A stretch of DNA of 64,000 nt, taken from contig OY761989.1 in assembly GCA_963665165.1 (NCBI GenBank), forward strand, positions 682,001 through 746,000, in the 5' to 3' direction. The stretch is from G963663315 sp963665165 (GTDB taxonomy: Bacteria > Pseudomonadota > Gammaproteobacteria > Arenicellales > Poriferihabitantaceae). Positions 52,794 through 61,128 of the stretch are shown piece by piece. A model generated the notes under the pieces. It made no database searches and was not told where the DNA came from. It saw only the letters and a program-made list of their open reading frames with translations. The position numbers and the translations under genes were made by a program. The first letter of the stretch is position 1. Each line of letters begins with the position of its first letter.

Positions 52794-52900
52794 CCATTGA
52801 CGTGTCACACAAGATACGCGCATGAGGGTGAATCCGTGAATGTCCGACAAGTACTCCAGCGCCTGCATCCCAACTGAAATTCGCCTGATCTGACCCTTTC

Positions 52901-54658
52901 GTGACCGACTCCCGCAAAAATGTGGCCAGCGCCACGCTGTATCGGCGCCTGTTTTCCTATGTGCTTCCCTACAAGGGGGTGTTTGGCATGGCGCTGTTCG
53001 GCATGCTTCTGGTGGCGGCGGGGGATACCGGGTTTGCCTGGGTCCTGCAGCCGCTGATGGACCAGGGGTTTGTGGGGCGCGACCCCGATTTCATCCGGCT
53101 TATTCCGCTGTTGCTGGTGGCGATCGCTCTTGCCCGGGCGATCGGGGATTTTATCGATGTTTACTGTTCCAACTGGGTGTCGAGGAAGGTGATCCAGGAT
53201 TTACGGCAGAAAATGTTCGATCAGTTGATCCATGCTCCCACGGAATATTTCGACAAACACTCGAGCGGCGGGCTGGTATCGCGGTTGACCTACGACGTGG
53301 AACAGGTCGCGCGGGCCAGCACGGATGCCTTGCGGGTTTTGTTCCGGGATATTCTGAAAGCGGGATTCCTGTTGTCCCTGCTGTTCTGGCTGAGCTGGAA
53401 ATTGTCGTTGATATTTCTTGCCATCTTTCCAGTCACCTTTTTGATCTTCAAAGTCACCAGCGGGCGATTCAGGAAAATCAGTTTCATTATCCAGGAAAGC
53501 GTGGGGGACATTACCGATATTGCCAAACAGGCGTTCCAGGGCCATAAACTGGTCAAGATTTTCAATTCCCAGGATTACGAAAAGCGAGCGTTTTTCGCGG
53601 CCAACAACCGCCACCGCCAGCAGTCCATGAAAAAAGCGGGGATCCTGGCGGCCACGGTCCCGATCGTCGTTTTCCTGATGGGCATGGGGGTGGCCCTGAT
53701 GATCTGGCTGGCTTTGATTCTGGAAATCACTCCGGGGGTATTCACTTCTTACCTGGTGGCCGTAACCATGATCGTGCGTCCAGTCAGAAATCTGTCCAGG
53801 ATCAACGAGGTGATACAAACCGGCCTGGCGGGCGTACAATCGGTTTTCCGGACCATCGACCTGTACAAGGAAAAGGATGAGGGCCGGACTGTCCTTGGCG
53901 ATATTGACGGCAATGTGTCGTTTTCAGATGTTTCGTTCCATTATCCGGGTGACCGCTCCCGGGTTCTTGAAAATATCGACTTTGAAATAAAAGCGGGGTC
54001 AACGGTGGCGCTGGCAGGATCGTCCGGCAGCGGAAAATCAACCATTACTTCGATGTTGATGAGATTTTACAGTCCGACCACAGGCAGTATCCGCATCGAC
54101 GGCCATCCGGTACAGGATATCCGCCTGCAATCACTCCGGGAAAATATGGCGATGGTCAGCCAGGAGGTGATCCTGGTTGCAGACACAATCAGAAACAACA
54201 TTGTGTATGGCGGGGCCGATGACATCGACGAAGACCGGTTGATGATGGCCATCGAGACCGCCCACATCCGGGAATTCGCCGATGACCTCCCGGACGGGAT
54301 CGATACTTTCGTCGGTGAAGAAGGCTCCCGTTTGTCCGGCGGGCAGAGGCAGCGTATCGCCATCGCGCGCGCAATCTACAAGGACGCGCCGATCCTGATC
54401 CTGGACGAAGCCACCTCTTCCCTGGATTCCCGCTCGGAGAAACATATCCAGGACGCGATCGGACGATTGATCCGCAACCGAACGACCCTGGTCATTGCCC
54501 ATCGGCTGAGCACCATCGAGAGCGCAGACCTGATCCTGGTGCTGGGCAAGGGCCGGATCCTGGAACGTGGAAATCATGAAACGCTGTTGTCGAAAAAGGG
54601 GCATTACTATCATTTGTACAATACCCAGTATCGTCATAACACCGCACATGCTGGATAA
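52901..54658 (+). CDS. msbA: Lipid A export ATP-binding/permease protein
   Basis: ABC flippase moving lipid A-core across the inner membrane. 585 residues beginning with GTG 52901. Six-helix TMD (about 25-310) with TEYFDKHSSGGLVSRLTYDV (coupling helix), then the NBD: Walker A ALAGSSGSGKSTITSML near 368, signature RLSGGQRQRIAIARAI near 473, Walker B ILILDEATSSLDSRSE near 495. First gene of the msbA-lpxK-kdsB cluster, and overlaps lpxK by 11 bp. Confidence 0.93.
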   Translation: MTDSRKNVASATLYRRLFSYVLPYKGVFGMALFGMLLVAAGDTGFAWVLQPLMDQGFVGRDPDFIRLIPLLLVAIALARAIGDFIDVYCSNWVSRKVIQDLRQKMFDQLIHAPTEYFDKHSSGGLVSRLTYDVEQVARASTDALRVLFRDILKAGFLLSLLFWLSWKLSLIFLAIFPVTFLIFKVTSGRFRKISFIIQESVGDITDIAKQAFQGHKLVKIFNSQDYEKRAFFAANNRHRQQSMKKAGILAATVPIVVFLMGMGVALMIWLALILEITPGVFTSYLVAVTMIVRPVRNLSRINEVIQTGLAGVQSVFRTIDLYKEKDEGRTVLGDIDGNVSFSDVSFHYPGDRSRVLENIDFEIKAGSTVALAGSSGSGKSTITSMLMRFYSPTTGSIRIDGHPVQDIRLQSLRENMAMVSQEVILVADTIRNNIVYGGADDIDEDRLMMAIETAHIREFADDLPDGIDTFVGEEGSRLSGGQRQRIAIARAIYKDAPILILDEATSSLDSRSEKHIQDAIGRLIRNRTTLVIAHRLSTIESADLILVLGKGRILERGNHETLLSKKGHYYHLYNTQYRHNTAHAG

Positions 54659-55658
54659 ACTGCAACGGGGATGGCGGCAGGCAGACTGGTTGAACTGCCT
54701 GCTATTCCCGTTGTCTGTTGTCTACGGACTGTTGATGCTGGCCAGGAGGCACTGTTATCGACTCGGAGTTTTCAGGAGCATCTCCCTGGCTGTCCCGGTA
54801 ATCGTGGTCGGCGGGATGACGGTGGGCGGAAGCGGAAAGACACCGGTGGTGTTGTCCCTGGTCCGGTATTTCCAGGACAAGGGTTTCCGCCCGGGGGTTA
54901 TCTGCAAGGGTTACAAGGGCCGTTCTCCGTTCTGGCCCAGGGAAGTGAATGATTCAACGACTGCGGCGCTGGTCGGCGATGAAGCCCAATTGATTTACGA
55001 GTTGACCGGGGTCGCGGTGGTAGCGGGTCCGGAACGAGCCAGAAACGGGGTGTACCTGATTGACAAATTCGGTTGCAATATCCTGCTCAGCGATGATGGA
55101 TTCCAGCATCACGCCCTGCAACGTGACGTCGATATCGTGGCGCTGGACGGGCAGGACGGATACGGCAACGGCTGGTGCCTGCCTGCCGGGCCGTTGCGGG
55201 AATTTCGCGGACAGGTCAAGCGGGCGGACATCGTGCTGGTGAACGGGGTCAACGAGGAGTTCCGGTTTGCAGGGCCGCAAGCCAGCCGGATGTCGGTGAG
55301 GATATCGGAAGCGTGTAATCTGTCGGACGGTATCCGGAAACCGTTGTCTGAATTTACCGGCGGGCCTGTGCACGGGGTTGCGGGGGTGGGTAATCCGGTC
55401 CGGTTTTTCCGGCAACTGGAGCGACTCGGGGTCGATGTGGTCCGCCATCCTTTCCCGGACCATCATCCATTCGAGGAATCCGACCTGGATTTCGGCGATG
55501 ACGCGCCCATTCTCATGACCGAAAAAGATGCGATAAAATGCCGGGATATGGCGATCAGGAACAAACTCTGGGCAATTCCCGCGACCACTGAAATCGATCC
55601 GTGCGTATTCGACCGGATCGACCGGTTGATTTCTCCCGCAACCGGTCTTTCGAGGTGA
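54648..55658 (+). CDS. lpxK: Tetraacyldisaccharide 4-prime-kinase
   Basis: Phosphorylates the lipid A disaccharide at the inner membrane. 336 residues from ATG 54648, which lies inside the msbA end and is where LpxK proteins start (MLDKLQRGWRQADWLNCLLF with a membrane anchor). P-loop VGGMTVGGSGKTPVV near 59; ILLSDDGFQHHALQRDVDI near 148 and the C-terminal PDHHPFEESDLDF with MTEKDAIKC. Translationally coupled to msbA, and 4 bp before kdsB. Confidence 0.92.
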   Translation: MLDKLQRGWRQADWLNCLLFPLSVVYGLLMLARRHCYRLGVFRSISLAVPVIVVGGMTVGGSGKTPVVLSLVRYFQDKGFRPGVICKGYKGRSPFWPREVNDSTTAALVGDEAQLIYELTGVAVVAGPERARNGVYLIDKFGCNILLSDDGFQHHALQRDVDIVALDGQDGYGNGWCLPAGPLREFRGQVKRADIVLVNGVNEEFRFAGPQASRMSVRISEACNLSDGIRKPLSEFTGGPVHGVAGVGNPVRFFRQLERLGVDVVRHPFPDHHPFEESDLDFGDDAPILMTEKDAIKCRDMAIRNKLWAIPATTEIDPCVFDRIDRLISPATGLSR

Positions 55659-55662
55659 GCCG

Positions 55663-56424
55663 TTGTCTGTCCCTTTTTACATCATCATTCCCGCGCGTTT
55701 CCAGTCCAGCCGCCTGCCGGGCAAGCCATTGCTTGAAATTGCAGGCAAATCCATGATCCGGCATGTGGTCGAGAGATGCCGGGAAAGCGAGGCCAGCCGT
55801 ATCGTGGTAGCGACGGATGACCCGCGTATCGTTGAAGCGGTCGAGCGTTTCGGCGGTCAATCGGTGCTTACTTCCCGTCATCATCCGTCCGGCAGTGACC
55901 GCATTGCGGAGGCGTCGCAGAAACTCGGCCTGGCCGCGGACGATCTGATCGTCAATGTCCAGGGGGACGAGTTCGATATGCCGGCGGCCCTGATCAACCA
56001 GGTTGCCAATGCGCTGGTTCCGGGGGGGGCCGCGGTCATGGCCACGGCCAGCGCCCCCCTGACCGGCGCCGCGGAAGTGTCCGACCCTTCCGTGGTCAAG
56101 GTGGTCAGTGATCGATCAGGGCATGCGATCTACTTCAGCCGGGCGCCCATTCCCTGGGTGCGTGATGAATCCGGTTCCGGGCTCGCCGGTCACGCGCAGG
56201 ACCATATCCGGCGGCATCTCGGGATTTACGCGTATTCGGCGGGATATATCCGGACATTCGCGGCCAGGGGGCATTGCGAGCTTGAGGACCTGGAGAAGCT
56301 GGAGCAACTGCGCGCGATCTGGCATGGGGAAAAAATCCGCTGTGTCGAGGCGGTACAGATTCCCGGCCCGGGAATTGACACCGAACAGGATTTGCTAAGG
56401 GCCAGGGAGGCATTCGGAACATGA
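55663..56424 (+). CDS. kdsB: 3-deoxy-manno-octulosonate cytidylyltransferase
   Basis: Activates Kdo as CMP-Kdo for lipopolysaccharide. 253 residues starting at a TTG behind GAGGTGA. IIPARFQSSRLPGKPLLEIA near 8, TSRHHPSGSDRIAEA near 66, VNVQGDEFDMPAALIN near 94, IYFSRAPIPWVRD near 150 and LGIYAYSAGYI near 184. The coupling with msbA and lpxK is a familiar gammaproteobacterial order. Confidence 0.93.
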   Translation: MSVPFYIIIPARFQSSRLPGKPLLEIAGKSMIRHVVERCRESEASRIVVATDDPRIVEAVERFGGQSVLTSRHHPSGSDRIAEASQKLGLAADDLIVNVQGDEFDMPAALINQVANALVPGGAAVMATASAPLTGAAEVSDPSVVKVVSDRSGHAIYFSRAPIPWVRDESGSGLAGHAQDHIRRHLGIYAYSAGYIRTFAARGHCELEDLEKLEQLRAIWHGEKIRCVEAVQIPGPGIDTEQDLLRAREAFGT

Positions 56425-56473
56425 GGCAAAACCGCGCTTGCGGGGCATCCCGTCCATTTTCAGGCACTGCGGC

Positions 56474-57580
56474 ATGAAAGCCATGATTCTGGCGGCGGGG
56501 AAGGGATTCCGACTGCGGCCGCTTACTTACGAAATGCCCAAACCGATGATTCCGGTACTGGGGAAGCCGGTCATGGAGTACCTGGTCGAGCGGTTTGCGA
56601 GCCATAGATTCCTCGATGTGATGATTAACGTCAGCCACCAGTCGGAAGTCATTGAAACCTATTTTACGGATGGACGGCGCTGGGGGGTGAACATCGGATA
56701 TTCCTTCGAAGGATACATGGAAGGTGGCGAACTGATCCGGGAGCCGCTGGGGTCAGCGGGAGGGATCCGGCGAATACAGGACTTTGGCGGATACTTCGAT
56801 GATACTTTCGTGGTGATCTGCGGAGACCTGATCATCGACCTGGACCTGACCGAAGCCGTTCGCAAACACTGGCAATCCGGGGCCAAGGCCAGCATCCTGG
56901 TCAAGCCGGTGGAAAGGGAGAGGTTGTCGAATTACGGTGTTGTCGTGGCCGATGCCCTGGGGCGGGTGACTTCTTTCCAGGAAAAGCCCGCGATCAGGGA
57001 GGCCGGTTCCAATCTGGTCAATACCGGGATTTATATTTTTGAGCCGGAGATCATCGACCTGATTCCGGCTGACACATTTTATGATATCGGCATGGACCTG
57101 TTGCCGAACCTGATTGCGCAGGGCGTACCGTTCGGCGCAATCGATATGCCGTTCCGCTGGCTGGACATCGGGCGATTGAGTGATTACTGGCGGGTGAATC
57201 AACAGATGATGCGTGGTTCGGTGCGCGGTATCGACATGCCGGGGACGGAGGTGATGCCGCAAGTCTGGACGGGTTTGAACGTGAACATCGACTGGGATGA
57301 AGTTTTTATCGAGGGGCCGGTTTTTATCGGCTCGAATTCCAGAATCGAGGCTGGTTGCGAAATCCAGGGGCCTGCCTGGATATCTCACGGCTGTTATCTG
57401 CAGGAGCGGGCTAAAATCCATAGAAGCATGTTGTTTCAGCACACTCTGATACGCCGCCGGGCCGTGGTTCATGAGGCCGTAGTGTTCGGACGCTATTGCG
57501 TGGACAAGGAGGGACAGCCGGTAACAGGCAGCGGCGCGGATCTGGACTGGGTGGGAGATGCGCGGGACAAGAACCGGTAA
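56474..57580 (+). CDS. NDP-sugar/mannose-1-phosphate nucleotidyltransferase family protein
   Basis: 368 residues from ATG 56474. An N-terminal nucleotidyltransferase domain with MILAAGKGFRLRPLTYEMPK at 4 and GDLIIDLDLTEAV near 129; substrate side VVVADALGRVTSFQEKPAIR near 160. A C-terminal left-handed beta-helix part (about 270-345) has IEGPVFIGSNSRIEAGCEIQ. The sugar (Man, Glc or other) is not clear. It starts 49 bp after kdsB, within the surface polysaccharide cluster. Confidence 0.83.
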   Translation: MKAMILAAGKGFRLRPLTYEMPKPMIPVLGKPVMEYLVERFASHRFLDVMINVSHQSEVIETYFTDGRRWGVNIGYSFEGYMEGGELIREPLGSAGGIRRIQDFGGYFDDTFVVICGDLIIDLDLTEAVRKHWQSGAKASILVKPVERERLSNYGVVVADALGRVTSFQEKPAIREAGSNLVNTGIYIFEPEIIDLIPADTFYDIGMDLLPNLIAQGVPFGAIDMPFRWLDIGRLSDYWRVNQQMMRGSVRGIDMPGTEVMPQVWTGLNVNIDWDEVFIEGPVFIGSNSRIEAGCEIQGPAWISHGCYLQERAKIHRSMLFQHTLIRRRAVVHEAVVFGRYCVDKEGQPVTGSGADLDWVGDARDKNR

Positions 57581-57659
57581 ATCAGGCTGTGAAACACCAT
57601 TCGATTTGCTATACAATCGCGGCTTCGAAAATCTGCGCCACACATATATCCCTGATCCA

Positions 57660-58004
57660 ATGCCATTTTACGAATATCAATGCCGTCATTGCGACCACCG
57701 GCTCGAAGTGCTTCAGAAAATATCGGATGACCCTCTCCTGTATTGCCCGCAGTGCAACGAAGCCGCTCTCAGGAAACTGGTTTCCGCAGCGGCGTTTCGA
57801 TTGAAGGGCACGGGCTGGTACGAAACGGATTTCAAGGGCAACGGTAAAAAGGAAGAAAAATCCGCTGACGGCAAGTCACCGGATTCAGGCGGGGACACGC
57901 CCGCCGACAAGTCCGGTGAACTCCCGAACAAGGCGGACGGCAAAAAATCCGACAGCGCGAACTCCACCGGCGCAAAGAGTTCCAGCGCTTCCGCAACGGC
58001 ATAG
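57660..58004 (+). CDS. FmdB-family zinc ribbon protein
   Basis: 114 residues from ATG 57660. The FmdB head MPFYEYQCRHCDHRLEVLQK with Cys pairs CRHC and CPQC forms a zinc ribbon, then a conserved FRLKGTGWYETDFKG. The C-terminal half is a low-complexity tail of Lys, Ser, Asp and Gly. It is commonly found just before aspS, as here. Function in regulation is only presumed from the founding member. Confidence 0.86.
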   Translation: MPFYEYQCRHCDHRLEVLQKISDDPLLYCPQCNEAALRKLVSAAAFRLKGTGWYETDFKGNGKKEEKSADGKSPDSGGDTPADKSGELPNKADGKKSDSANSTGAKSSSASATA

Positions 58005-58053
58005 TTTTCGCCGTCCCGAAGAACCTCCCTGTACGCTATCGACCGGCTGCGAC

Positions 58054-59829
58054 ATGCGAACCCGCCTGTGTGGACAATTGGGTCGGTCGGATATCGGCGA
58101 GACGGTTTCAGTCGCCGGCTGGGTGCTGAACCGCCGGGATCACGGAGGGGTAATCTTTATTGATCTGAGGGACCGTTCCGGCCATGTCCAGGTCGTGGCT
58201 GATCCGGATCATCCGGCGCCTTTTGAAATTGCGGACAAGTCCCGGAACGAATTCGTGTTATCGGTTACCGGCCAGATTCGCGCGCGGCCCGAGGGCACAG
58301 TGAATCCGGACCTGGCCACCGGGGAGATTGAAATCCTGGCCGAACGGATCGACCTGCTCAACCGCTGCGAGCCCCTGCCATTCCAGCTGGATGAAGAGGA
58401 TATCGGTGAAGCGACCCGGCTGAAGTACCGGTTTGTCGATTTGCGGCGTCCGTTCATGCAGCATGCCCTGCGTAACCGTCACCGGATCATTTCCACCCTG
58501 CGGCAATTCCTGGAGCGGCATGAGTTCGTGGAAATCGAAACGCCGGTCCTGACCCGGCCCACTCCCGAAGGAGCCCGGGATTACCTGGTGCCGAGCCGGA
58601 CCCATCCGGGGGAATTCTTCTCCCTGCCCCAGTCGCCGCAGCTTTTCAAGCAACTGCTGATGGTCTCCGGGTTCGAACGTTATTTCCAGATTGCCCGTTG
58701 CTTCCGGGATGAAGATCTGCGGGCGGATCGACAGCCTGAATTCACCCAGCTCGATATCGAGGTTTCGTTCATGGACGAGAACGGGGTCATGCAGTTGATG
58801 GAGCAATTGATCAGGCACTGTTTCAAGGTCGTACTCGATGTCGGGCTGCCGGATCCCCTACCCATCTTAAGCTATCATGAGGCGATGTCACGTTACGGGA
58901 TTGACCGGCCGGATTTGCGGATCGACCTGGAACTGACCGATCTGACCGACTTGATGAAGGAAGTCGAATTCAAGGTATTTTCCGGGCCGGCCAACGATCC
59001 CGAAGGTCGTATTGCGGCATTGCGTGTACCGGGCGGGAGCAGCCTGTCGCGGGCGCAGATTGACCAGTATACTGAATTTGTCGGGCAGTACGGCGCCAGG
59101 GGGCTGGCCTGGATCAAGATAAACGATGCCGCGGCCGGCCGGGACGGATTGCAGTCGCCGATCCTGAAATTTCTTCCGGACGAGGCGGTGGCCGGGATCA
59201 TCGGCCGTACCCGCTCCGAAACCGGCGACCTGGTTTTCTTCGGGGCGGACAAGGCATTGATCGTCAATGCCGCACTCGGAGCGCTCCGGGTCAGGCTGGG
59301 GCATGACCTGGACCGGGTCGAGCCAGGCTGGAAGCCGGTCTGGGTCGTTGATTTTCCCTTGGTGGGATGGAACCGGGACGAGAAACGGTGGCAGGCGCTG
59401 CACCATCCGTTCACCGCGCCAAAGGATGCCGACCTGTCTGGCAAGGACCCCGGCCAGTTGCTGTCACGCGCATACGATATGGTGCTGAATGGCGTCGAAA
59501 TCGGCGGCGGCTCGATCCGCATCCATCAGTCCGGCCTGCAAAAGGAAATTCTGAATCTGCTGGGCATCGATGACCGGGAAGCCGGGGAAAAATTCGGTTT
59601 CCTGCTGGATGCGCTCAAGTACGGCGCTCCGCCTCATGGCGGCATTGCCTTTGGTATTGACCGGCTGGCGGCGATGATGACCGGGGTCGAGTCGATTCGC
59701 GAGGTCATCGCCTTTCCGAAAACCCAGAAAGCGTCCTGCCTGTTGACGGAAGCGCCCAATCAGGCGGATGCCGGTCAGCTTGGCGAACTCGGCCTGAAGA
59801 TAAAAACCCCCGGACCGGGCACCCGTTGA
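58054..59829 (+). CDS. aspS: Aspartyl-tRNA synthetase
   Basis: Class IIb synthetase, 591 residues. Start at ATG 58054 (MRTRLCGQLGRSDIGETVSV), the beginning of homology. OB-fold anticodon domain about 15-110, motif 1 FLERHEFVEIETPVLTRPTP near 152, motif 2 QIARCFRDEDLRADRQPEFT near 211, GAD insertion about 290-410, and motif 3 GGIAFGIDRLAAMMTG near 529. Whether it is the discriminating or the tRNA-Asn-charging type cannot be told here. Confidence 0.95.
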   Translation: MRTRLCGQLGRSDIGETVSVAGWVLNRRDHGGVIFIDLRDRSGHVQVVADPDHPAPFEIADKSRNEFVLSVTGQIRARPEGTVNPDLATGEIEILAERIDLLNRCEPLPFQLDEEDIGEATRLKYRFVDLRRPFMQHALRNRHRIISTLRQFLERHEFVEIETPVLTRPTPEGARDYLVPSRTHPGEFFSLPQSPQLFKQLLMVSGFERYFQIARCFRDEDLRADRQPEFTQLDIEVSFMDENGVMQLMEQLIRHCFKVVLDVGLPDPLPILSYHEAMSRYGIDRPDLRIDLELTDLTDLMKEVEFKVFSGPANDPEGRIAALRVPGGSSLSRAQIDQYTEFVGQYGARGLAWIKINDAAAGRDGLQSPILKFLPDEAVAGIIGRTRSETGDLVFFGADKALIVNAALGALRVRLGHDLDRVEPGWKPVWVVDFPLVGWNRDEKRWQALHHPFTAPKDADLSGKDPGQLLSRAYDMVLNGVEIGGGSIRIHQSGLQKEILNLLGIDDREAGEKFGFLLDALKYGAPPHGGIAFGIDRLAAMMTGVESIREVIAFPKTQKASCLLTEAPNQADAGQLGELGLKIKTPGPGTR

Positions 59830-59847
59830 ATCTCCGTTGAATCCGGT

Positions 59848-60945
59848 TCAGTCCCGAGTCGCGCCGAATTGCCTGGCCGTCTTCTGGGCCTGTCCAAACC
59901 GGTTTGCATAGAGACAATAGACTGGAATGGTTTGCGCCATCATGGCGCGTTTGGCCGGATTGAGCGGCGCTATGCGGCGGGCCGGTCGGCCTGCCCACAT
60001 CCAGCCGCTTTCCAGTCGTTGACCGGGCAGGGTTTGGGCGCCCGCCGCGAGCAGGACATCGTCTTCAACCACGGCGCCGCGGGATAACACGGCGCTGATC
60101 CCGATCAGGGAGTTGACGCCGACCGTGCAATCGGTCAGGGACGCATTGTGGCCCACTGTCACATTTTCACCGATCACGACATCCTCCTCGTGACAGGCAA
60201 TGATGGTATTGTCCTGGATGTTGGTTCTCGCTCCGATCATGATTCGCTTGCGGCCGGCGTCCAGGCGGCAACCATACCAGATACTGGCATCGGCTTCGGC
60301 GCAAATCTCCCCGGCGAGTTCCGCCGTACATGCGACGAAGAGGTTGTCGCTGGCGGAAGAACCGGCGTCGGATTCGAAGGACCATTGCCGTTCTGTCCCT
60401 GGTTGACCGGCCGTGGACGGAGACGAACGGACATGGGCGTGTTCACGGTCCAGTTCTTCCGGCGAAACCGCCCGGACCGGTTTGGCCGGACACCCGGAAT
60501 ACAGCCATCCGCCCTCCAGTGTGGAGCGCGGGTAGACCACCGAAGCGGGCGCCAGAATCGTGCGAGGCTCCACCACCGAGCCGTCGAGTACCGTCGTTCC
60601 ATGTCCAAGAACGCACTGGTCTCCAATCTCACAGGCATGGATCACCGCGTTTTCACCGGCGCTGACGTCATTGCCGATGATCGCGGGATACAGGTCGTGA
60701 AAAATGTGGACCGTGCCGCGGGGGCCGAGGTGGAAGTTGCGTCCGATCCGGACATGATGGCCGTCGGCGCGAATCACGGACCGGTCGCCAAGCCAGGCGC
60801 CTTCTCCCAGAGACGCCTGCCCGAGTACCGCCGCGCGCTCACCGGCGTACACCGGCTCCGCGGCCAGTTTCGGCCAGTCCTGATCGTATGGCAGAACCAC
60901 CGGCGATCTGTTTTCAGTTGGTTTCGGGTTCAGTTGTATTACCAC
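59848..60945 (-). CDS. Twin gamma-carbonic-anhydrase-like (left-handed beta-helix) protein
   Basis: 365 residues made of two beta-helix domains, about 30-165 and 200-345, joined by a linker (REHAHVRSSPSTAG). Each ends with the family cap (GWLYSGCPAKPVRAV; GWMWAGRPARRIAPL). Ordinary gamma-CA homologues are about 175-180 residues and trimerise with metal between subunits. Here one chain supplies two units. The three metal-ligand histidines are split: domain 1 keeps H80/H83 and H103 but has E98 in place of the GH histidine; domain 2 keeps H252 and H266 but has T271 in place of the HGC histidine. Activity is unknown. Confidence 0.8.
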   Translation of the reverse strand: MVIQLNPKPTENRSPVVLPYDQDWPKLAAEPVYAGERAAVLGQASLGEGAWLGDRSVIRADGHHVRIGRNFHLGPRGTVHIFHDLYPAIIGNDVSAGENAVIHACEIGDQCVLGHGTTVLDGSVVEPRTILAPASVVYPRSTLEGGWLYSGCPAKPVRAVSPEELDREHAHVRSSPSTAGQPGTERQWSFESDAGSSASDNLFVACTAELAGEICAEADASIWYGCRLDAGRKRIMIGARTNIQDNTIIACHEEDVVIGENVTVGHNASLTDCTVGVNSLIGISAVLSRGAVVEDDVLLAAGAQTLPGQRLESGWMWAGRPARRIAPLNPAKRAMMAQTIPVYCLYANRFGQAQKTARQFGATRD

Positions 60946-61013
60946 GCAGTTTCAGTTTCCTGGCGTTATCTTACTTCAACTCCGGGTGATCTCCGCGCAT
61001 GATTGTGAAATAA
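60868..61013 (+). repeat. Direct repeat A flanking the radical-SAM insert
   Basis: About 146 bp that match 62885-63028 with roughly a dozen differences. It contains the first codons of the twin gamma-CA gene, its leader, and the end of the TPR gene (minus strand reads FISQSCAEITRS stop). The real TPR gene end is in repeat B, so here it is a duplicated scrap. Confidence 0.8.
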
Positions 61014-61066
61014 ATCCGACCATCCATATCGCTGTTTTGATTTGATATTTGCCATTGTTATCTCGC

Positions 61067-61095
61067 TTGTCAACGCGATACTAATGGCGTAGTAT
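61067..61095 (+). promoter_or_regulatory. Sigma-70 promoter of the radical-SAM gene
   Basis: TTGTCA (61067-61072), 17-bp spacer, TAGTAT (61090-61095), 34 bp before the gene start. It lies just inside the insert, so the insert brings its own promoter. Confidence 0.65.
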
Positions 61096-61128
61096 TTCCG
61101 GAAACAAGGTGCACTATGAAGTTTAGCC

